Assembly: GCA_023105745.1 (NCBI GenBank)
Contig: JALGQZ010000011.1
Location: 49,400,698 to 49,464,697, forward strand
Length of the DNA: 64,000 nucleotides
From: Austropuccinia psidii
Lineage: Eukaryota; Basidiomycota; Pucciniomycetes; Pucciniales; Sphaerophragmiaceae
Direction of reading: 5' to 3'
Shown here in pieces: positions 58,195 through 64,000 of the stretch. The first letter of the stretch is position 1; each line of letters starts with the position of its first letter. The notes under the pieces are model-generated. The model made no database searches. It had not been told where the DNA came from and saw nothing but the letters and a program-made list of their open reading frames with translations. Made by a program: the position numbers and the translations under genes.

Positions 58195-59598
58195 ATGCCC
58201 ATCCAACACTCACCTCCTGCAAGGAAGACAAGATCTCAGGCCAGAACTCAAGCTGTTCTCACTCCAACTCCAAGGGCTCCTCTTGATGGCACCCCAGAAG
58301 TTCCTCAACTGAGGGCCAAATTGGACAGAGGGCCCTGCTTGGAAGGCACAGCACCATCCAGGAAAGAGGGAAGTGGGCCAAGAATATCAAACTCATTTTC
58401 AGGAGTATTTGGCGTATTTCTAGGAACTTCAAGGACCATTTTCACAGGTCCTGGGGAAGATGGTGAAGAGGAGGAGGAGAATTCTGTGGAAGAGGAAGTG
58501 TCTGATAGTACTTAAGGTGTTCCTGCTCCTGTGGGGGAATCCCAAGGTACTGAAGGACAAACTCTAGCCCAGTCTATTCAGCCTGTCTCTCATCATTCTG
58601 AACCATCTTTATTCGCCATTATGCAGCAAATGACTCAGATTGTGGCCAATCTTCAAGCAGCTTCATCCTCTGAAGCATCAATACCACCAGCCTTCAAGAC
58701 TCCATCTATGAAGGCACCAGAATGCTTTGATGGGACTAAACCCATCAAAGTTAGATGTTTCATTCAGTCTTGTCAATTGATTTTTGATAATGATACGGCA
58801 AATTTCTCTGAAGAAAGAAAGAAAATTCTCTATGCCACTTCATTTCTCTTTGGAAGAGCTGCAAAATGGATTCAGCCTTATCTTTCCAATCTCACCAATC
58901 AAGACTTAAATTAACTTCTCAATTATTGGAGCTTATTTGAATCTCAACTATTTACTTTATTTGGGGACCCAAATGAAGTTAGAAAAGCTGAAGCAGAGTT
59001 GTATTCTCTAAGAATGAAAGAAGGTGGCCATGTTTCTTTATACAAAGCTGATTTAAGAAGTTTGGTGACAAGAATTGCAGATTGGGGTGAAAGGGCCCTT
59101 ATTCATCATTTCAGGAAGGGATTGGCATCCAGAATTTTGGATCAATTGGTCTCCCATCCTGCAAGAATTGACTCTCTTCAAGACTTAATGGACATTACCT
59201 TGGAGCTTGATACCAGGTACCATGAGAGGCAAAATGAAAAGGGTCATAATCAAGAGAAGAAGCCAGAAGCCTCAAAGTCAAATTCTTCTCATCCTCAAAA
59301 TTATTCAAGCTCAAGTCAAAAGAAGAAGAAGAATTTTCAGAAGAGGGACAAGCCCCATTCTTCTTTATTGAATAAAGATTTCAAGTTGATTAATTCTGAA
59401 AAAGAAAGAAGAGTCAAGGAGGGTTTATATACCTATTGTGGTGGGAAGCATAGTCTTGACTCCTGTTTTGAAAGGCCTCAAAAGAAGCTTACCCAACCGT
59501 CAGGAAAATTTCCCAGCCAGGGAAACGCCTTAGTGAAGATCATGTTGTGTTCAATGGTCTTCACTGTTTTCCATCCAGAGCACAATTGTGCATTCTGA
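58195..59598 (+). pseudogene. F gag, second tandem copy, with zinc knuckle
   Basis: ATG 58195. In-frame TAA at 58513-58515 and 58912-58914, otherwise one frame to 59598. Same N-terminal, acidic and capsid blocks as copy one, plus the basic tail and the knuckle CTYCGGKHSLDSC (C-X2-C-X3-H-X4-C). About 24 codons are present here (NQDLN and following) that copy one lacks near 57640. This is the gag joined to pol. Confidence 0.85.
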
Positions 59599-59599
59599 A

Positions 59600-60414
59600 T
59601 ACTGGTGTGAAGAATTCTCTCAAATTCTTTTTTTTTTCTTCTCTTTCTGATGTTTTTTACAGTATTCTCATTGATTGTGGTGCTACACACTCATTTATTC
59701 CAAAGCAGTTTGTTCACAAGTATTCATTGATTATGTCAGAGCTTCCATAGAAGATTCCTCATATCATTTTGGACTCCTCTGAGTCCCCTTCCTTATTTGT
59801 GACTCACCATACTAAATATATGGTTCAGCTCCCTTCCTTCCCAACCTTTGAATGGGAATTTTATTCATTGATACTCCCAAGGGAGAAGACCTCATGATGG
59901 GCTTTGAATTTCTAAATCATTTTAATCCTTCTATTCATTGGTGGCAAGGGCTGATAACCTTTAATGCTGATCATAAGGACTTTTCTGATCCTTCTAATTC
60001 TTTGCGTAATGACTTTTCTTCTGCCAAATTATGTACAGCTCTGGTTGGTGATTCTAGAACACCATCATTCCCATCTTCTGTCTTTATTCCTTCCATAAAT
60101 TCCCCTCAGTCATTACCATTATCAGGAGATGAAGTCTTCAAAGAGATTCAAGATGTTGGAGAAGATAATTCTCTATTGTCACTACCTCTCTTCTTTAGGA
60201 ATATGGAACTTCCTCCTTCATCTTATCATGAATCCCCTGAGGAGTTGTGGGATGAAGGGGAAGAGCCAGAAGAAGTACAAACTATGATGAAGGTTGTTCC
60301 TCCTACTTATCACCAATATTTGGTGCATTCTCCAAGGTTAAAGCAGAGAAACTTCCTCCTCACCGCACCTGTGATCATCATATCAAGCTGGAGGGGGGTC
60401 TACCTGCAGTTGGG
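59600..60414 (+). pseudogene. F protease region
   Basis: LIDCGATHSFIPKQF at 59665-59715 is the protease site with cysteine where F' has serine (DSGA). The frame changes at about 59750-59850; the linker with ESPEELWDEGEE continues to 60418 in another frame. Protease is probably inactive. Confidence 0.75.
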
Positions 60415-61757
60415 GTGATCTACTCTTTATCCAAACAAGAGTCAGATACACTCAGGGCCTACATTTCAGAGAATGTAGAGAAAGGTATCATCTGGCCAAG
60501 CTCCTCTTCAACAGGAGCACCTGTCCTCTTTGTCAAAAAGAAAGATGGTGGCCTCCCTTCGTGTGTTGATTACCGCGAACTCAATGCTGTTACTAGGAAG
60601 AACAAGTATCCTGTTCCTCCTATGAATCAGCTTCTCAATGTTCTTAATGGTTCTTCTATCTTCTCCAAGATTGATTTGCATGGTGCATATAACCTGCTCA
60701 GAATCAAGGAGGGTTATGAACATTTGACATGCTTCAGAACTAAATATGGCAGTTTTGAGTACTTGGTTATGCCATTTGTGCTCACCAATGCTCGTGCCTC
60801 TTTTCAGAATCTTTTCCATGATATTCTCCAAAATCTTCTTTATGTCTATGCTGTGGTTTATTTGGATGACATTATGGTCTTTTCCAAATCTGAGGAAGAA
60901 CATGTCACTTATGTGTCCACTGTTCTTTCCAGACTCAGAGCCAATAACCCTTTTTCTAAGGCTTCAAAATGCCTATTTCGTTTCTCTAGTGTAGAATACC
61001 TTGGTTATGTTGTTTCCTCTGAAGGCCTCAAGATGTACCAAGCAAAAGTCCAGCAGATTCTCAATTGGCCACCTCCAAGAAACCTCAAGGCTCTTCAATC
61101 ATTCCTTGGCTTTGCCAACTTCTACCGCCTTTTCATCAAGAATTATTCAAAGAAGATCAGTTTACTCACCAGTTTCCTCAAGAAATATTCCGGTTTCCCC
61201 CTCAATGAGGAAGCTCTTAGTCAGTTTCACCAACTTAAAGTGGCCTTCACCACTTCTCCAATCCTTCTGTACCCACCATTGTAGAGACCAATGTATCCAA
61301 TTATGCTTTGGGTGCTGTACTGAGTCAGGTCTCTGACTCAGAAATCCATCCTATTGCATTCAAAAGCCACAAGCCTATCCCAGCGGAGCTCCACTATGAG
61401 ATTCATTCCAAGGAACTGCTTGGCATAGTCTGGGCACTCAAGCGCTGGAGGGCTTTTCTTCTTTCTCCGTCCTCTCCTTTTAAAGTTGTCACCAATCATT
61501 CCTCTCTTCAGTACTTTATGTCTTCAAAAGTCTTTATTAGCCATCAAGCCTTCTGGGCTGAGTTCCTTTTTGAATTCCATTTCTCAATTACTTACTGCCC
61601 TGGCCGCCTAGCTACTCTTCAGGATGCCTTATCACGTCGGGACAACGTTTATCTGGAGAGGGGGGAGGATTTTGTCAGCAAGAATCCAATGAACTCTCAA
61701 CAGCTCATCAAGGAGGATGAACTCCAATCTTCAAGATATTCTGCAGTCAAGGTGTAA
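60415..61757 (+). pseudogene. F reverse transcriptase and RNase H
   Basis: RT 60415-61284 is open: PVLFVKKKDGGL, CVDYRELNAVTRKNKYP, FSKIDLHGAYNL and VVYLDDIMVFS (catalytic YLDD). One base is lost near 61278 (CACCATTG), giving TAG and a frame change. RNase H follows in 61308-61757: GAVLSQVSD, ELHYEIHSKELLGIVWALKRW and the end ALSRRDNVY. Copies complementary DNA from element RNA in an intact relative. Confidence 0.85.
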
Positions 61758-61769
61758 TCCTTTTCAAAT

Positions 61770-62842
61770 TTGATTGTTTCAATTCAGAAGGCTCTATGGC
61801 AAGATTCTCAGTACAGAAGTATCCTTCAAGAATTGGGCAAAGGTAAATCTGCTCAGCATTATTCTCTTGATTCCTCTTCCCAACTTTTTCTCTTCAAAGA
61901 TCAGGTGGTGGTCCCTAATGACCCCACAATTCAACTAAGCATTCTTCAAAAGCATCATGACTCTCCTCTAGCTGGACACCCTGACCAAGAAAAGACTCTC
62001 AAACTTGTCAAGGGGGATTTCCACTGGTCCGGCATGACTCAATTCATCAAGGATTATGTCTCATCCTGTCAACAGTGTTCAAGAAACAAGAATATCCATC
62101 ATAAGAAGTTTGGACTCCTCAAACCTCTTCCAATTCCAAATGGTCCTTGGATTTGTCTTTCAATGGATTTTATCACTCAACTTCCACTGTCCAATTTATT
62201 TGACTCAATCCTTTTCATAATGCACAGATTCTCTAACATGGCAGTTTTCATTCCAACAATGTCTTCAATAACTTCACCAGATTTGGCCCATTTATTCATC
62301 AAGAATATCTTTCCAAAGCATGGCCTTCCTTCAAGCATTGTTATTGATAGAGGTCCTCTTTTTTTTCTTCCTTTTGGACCAATATTTGTCAGCAGCTCAA
62401 GATTTCAAGAGATTTGTCAACTGCTTACCATCCAGAAACTGATGGACAGGCAGAGAGGGTAAATCAGATACTAGAACAGTATCTTTGGATGTATGTCAGT
62501 TATCATCAAGATGATTAGAACACCTGGATCCCTCTTGCTGAATCTTCCTACAATAATTCTGATCACTCTTCAACCAAGCCATCACCGCTTTTCACTATTT
62601 ATGGAAGAGATCCGCATTTTGACTCAGTTCACATCACTTAAGATACTCCTGCTGAAAGTTATCAACAAAAATACAATCAGTACAGCAAGATGTCGAGAGA
62701 ACTTGAAGTTGCCATAAACAGGTTTAAGACGTATGCAGATAAAAGTAGAGCAATTCCACCTGTTTTCAATCCTGGTGACATGGTATGGCTTTCTTCCACA
62801 AACATCAAATAAACCATCCCGACCAAAAAACTGTCTGAAAGA
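61770..62842 (+). pseudogene. F integrase
   Basis: HHCC zinc domain (HHDSPLAGH, CQQC), first catalytic aspartate in SMDFITQLP and second in VIDRGPLF. A frameshift near 62390 separates these from the block holding the catalytic glutamate ([10 protein letters not shown], 62440-62465). Further stops occur at about 62517. No active enzyme expected. Confidence 0.8.
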
Positions 62843-63208
62843 TTGTTGGTTCCTTTTCCAATCTTGAAGAAAGTCAGTACTCGTGCTTCCCACCACAAGC
62901 TTCCATCTCAATGCAAATCCATCCACCCAGTCTTCCATATTTCACTCTTGGAACCAGTCAAGAAATCAACAATCCTGAATCGGCATCAAGAGCCTCCTCC
63001 TCCAATCATCATTGAAGAAGAAAAGGAATGGGAAGTCTCTCAAATACTTGATTCAAAGCTCAAGAGAAGAAAGTTATGGTATCTGGTGGAATGGAAAGGT
63101 TTCAGTCAAGACTCAGAAAGATCCACATGGGAACCAGCTGAAAACCTCAAGAATAAGTCCCACTCCTGGTATGCACCCTTAGGGGAATTCTACTCTTTTC
63201 TGTTGTAA
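62843..63208 (+). pseudogene. F integrase tail with chromodomain
   Basis: The KSIHPVFHISLLEPV block is typical of the end of chromoviral integrase, then a chromodomain EWEVSQILDSKLKRRKLWYLVEWKG-type fold with STWEPAENL. Chromodomains in this family are known to direct insertion to marked heterochromatin. The frame itself is clean to TAA at 63206-63208 but is out of frame with the integrase core. Confidence 0.85.
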
Positions 63209-63901
63209 GCATCACCTTGGCCACTCTGTGAGCAGTTTGCAATTTGGACACAGATCTTTTGGCCTGGACTTAAACATCAATTCCAATTTATGTCCATTTA
63301 CACTTTGGCAAATGCACCATTCCTTTATTATTTTCCTTCACAAGTTATTATCCTTTCAACACATTCATTTATCAAAATGCTTTCTTATTTATGGCACTGG
63401 CGGGATTGGTAACTACCAAAAGTAAGTTCCTCTCCTGGTGTGCACTTCCCTGAGGGGTCTACAATCTTTCAAAACATCACCTTGGCCACTCTGTGAGCAC
63501 CTGGCATCAAATTCTGTTATCCAGGTCCTTGGCCAATTTAAAAATCAACTGTCAAAATCTGTGATGAAGATTGGACTCTCCCTCACAATTCATTTTTCTT
63601 TTGATTCTCTTTTTCTTTCTTCATATTTGTTTCTTTTCCTTTTTTATTCATTAAATTTTCCTACATTTCATTCCTTATAACTCTTAATGCCAGAATAATT
63701 TCTTCAACATTTTCAAGCCAAATGTCAAGAGAAGACCAAGTCAACCTCAGCTCATATGCAAACATTCTTATCAGTTCAAATGTTTTCTTTTCAAGATTCA
63801 AATACCTGTGGAATCCCTATGTTCAATCTGTCTCAACAGCTTCAACAGGCTTCTACCTTACCTTGGTGCTCAGCAGCTCACCATTCAAGGTAGGGGGGTA
63901 C
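63209..63901 (+). other. F 3' untranslated region with internal direct repeat and purine tract
   Basis: About 75 bp at 63160-63235 recur at 63428-63508 (shared CATCACCTTGGCCACTCTGTG). The end AAGGTAGGGGGGTAC before the LTR is a plausible polypurine tract. Open frames here are short and unsupported. Confidence 0.6.
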
Positions 63902-64000
63902 TGTCACAACCACAAAGAATGACCCTCCTCCATTCGTGTTGCGGCAATTCCAACCTGGGACCAAGTTGGAGCCAATTGGCCACACCATATCTTTATTGCC
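63902..64000 (+). repeat. F 3' LTR, first 99 bp
   Basis: TGTCACAACCACAAAGAATG matches 54571 onward with a few differences. Cut by the window end. Confidence 0.9.

Larger units (their letters stand above)
54571..64000 (+). mobile_element. F: chromodomain Ty3/Gypsy retrotransposon (chromovirus, delta group), degenerate, right end outside the window
   Basis: 5' LTR 54571-56179, leader, two tandem gag copies, pol with PR, RT, RNase H, IN and a C-terminal chromodomain, 3' untranslated region and the first 99 bp of the 3' LTR. Many single-base lesions. The left target copy would be GAGAC; its partner is outside the window. Confidence 0.9.

Noticed and set aside
63228..63922. Three short frames after F pol
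   Set aside because: They are in the 3' untranslated region and cross into the LTR; serine and phenylalanine rich without known motifs.
1..64000. Host genes, tRNA or rRNA genes, CRISPR arrays
   Set aside because: None found by reading all annotated gaps. Repeats present are LTR or simple repeats, and no cloverleaf or spaced-repeat array was seen.

Overview
This window looks like a repeat-only stretch of a rust fungus (Pucciniales) genome. The best guess is Austropuccinia psidii (myrtle rust). That is an inference from how closely the gag and ORF1 proteins resemble retrotransposon proteins I remember from that species, from the very AT-rich DNA, and from short GT-AG introns with fungal CTRAY-like branch sites. 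I find no host gene, tRNA, rRNA or CRISPR array. Essentially every base can be assigned to LTR retrotransposons of the Ty3/Gypsy type.

Four related groups are present. Alpha is E1 (minus, cut by the left window edge) and A (plus). Beta is B-minus (10380-20292) and B-plus (20327-41759). Gamma is C (plus, 27923-37602, almost intact) and D (minus, 43494-53186). Delta is a chromodomain-bearing chromovirus: F (plus, 54571 to beyond 64000), an older broken copy F' (42009-43493 plus 53187-54570), and one solo LTR (23312-24853). The elements are nested, and most junctions carry clean 5-bp target-site duplications: ACACG around C, GTAAT around B-minus, TTTAT around B-plus, CCCAG around the solo LTR, and GTTAT/GTCAT around D. 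The inferred order is as follows. F' is the oldest and A sits in its gag region. E1 sits in the leader of A. B-minus and B-plus both sit in the 3' LTR of A. The solo LTR and C sit in B-plus. D sits in the RT gene of F'. F sits in an LTR fragment that is probably the 3' LTR of F'. The deepest chain is F' > A > B-plus > C.

The most unusual feature is shared by the alpha, beta and gamma groups. An extra gene, here called ORF1, lies upstream of gag and is interrupted by small introns that are always in phase 1. In C the three exons join into an uninterrupted 333-codon frame, and joining the GTAAGT donor next to the primer binding site to the downstream acceptor would itself create the AUG start codon. 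In B-minus three exons join into an open frame of 286 residues. Downstream, gag and pol (PR-RT-RNase H-IN and a chromo-like tail) form one long frame in the ancestral design. In C this frame is split by a single missing base; in D it is in register but broken by nonsense codons and a small deletion.

Reading left to right: E1 leader and LTR (1-3040); A body (3041-8466) and its three-part 3' LTR (8467-10379, 20293-20326, 41760-42008); B-minus; B-plus with the solo LTR and C inside; F' part 1; D; F' part 2 with an LTR fragment; then F, which has a tandemly duplicated gag.
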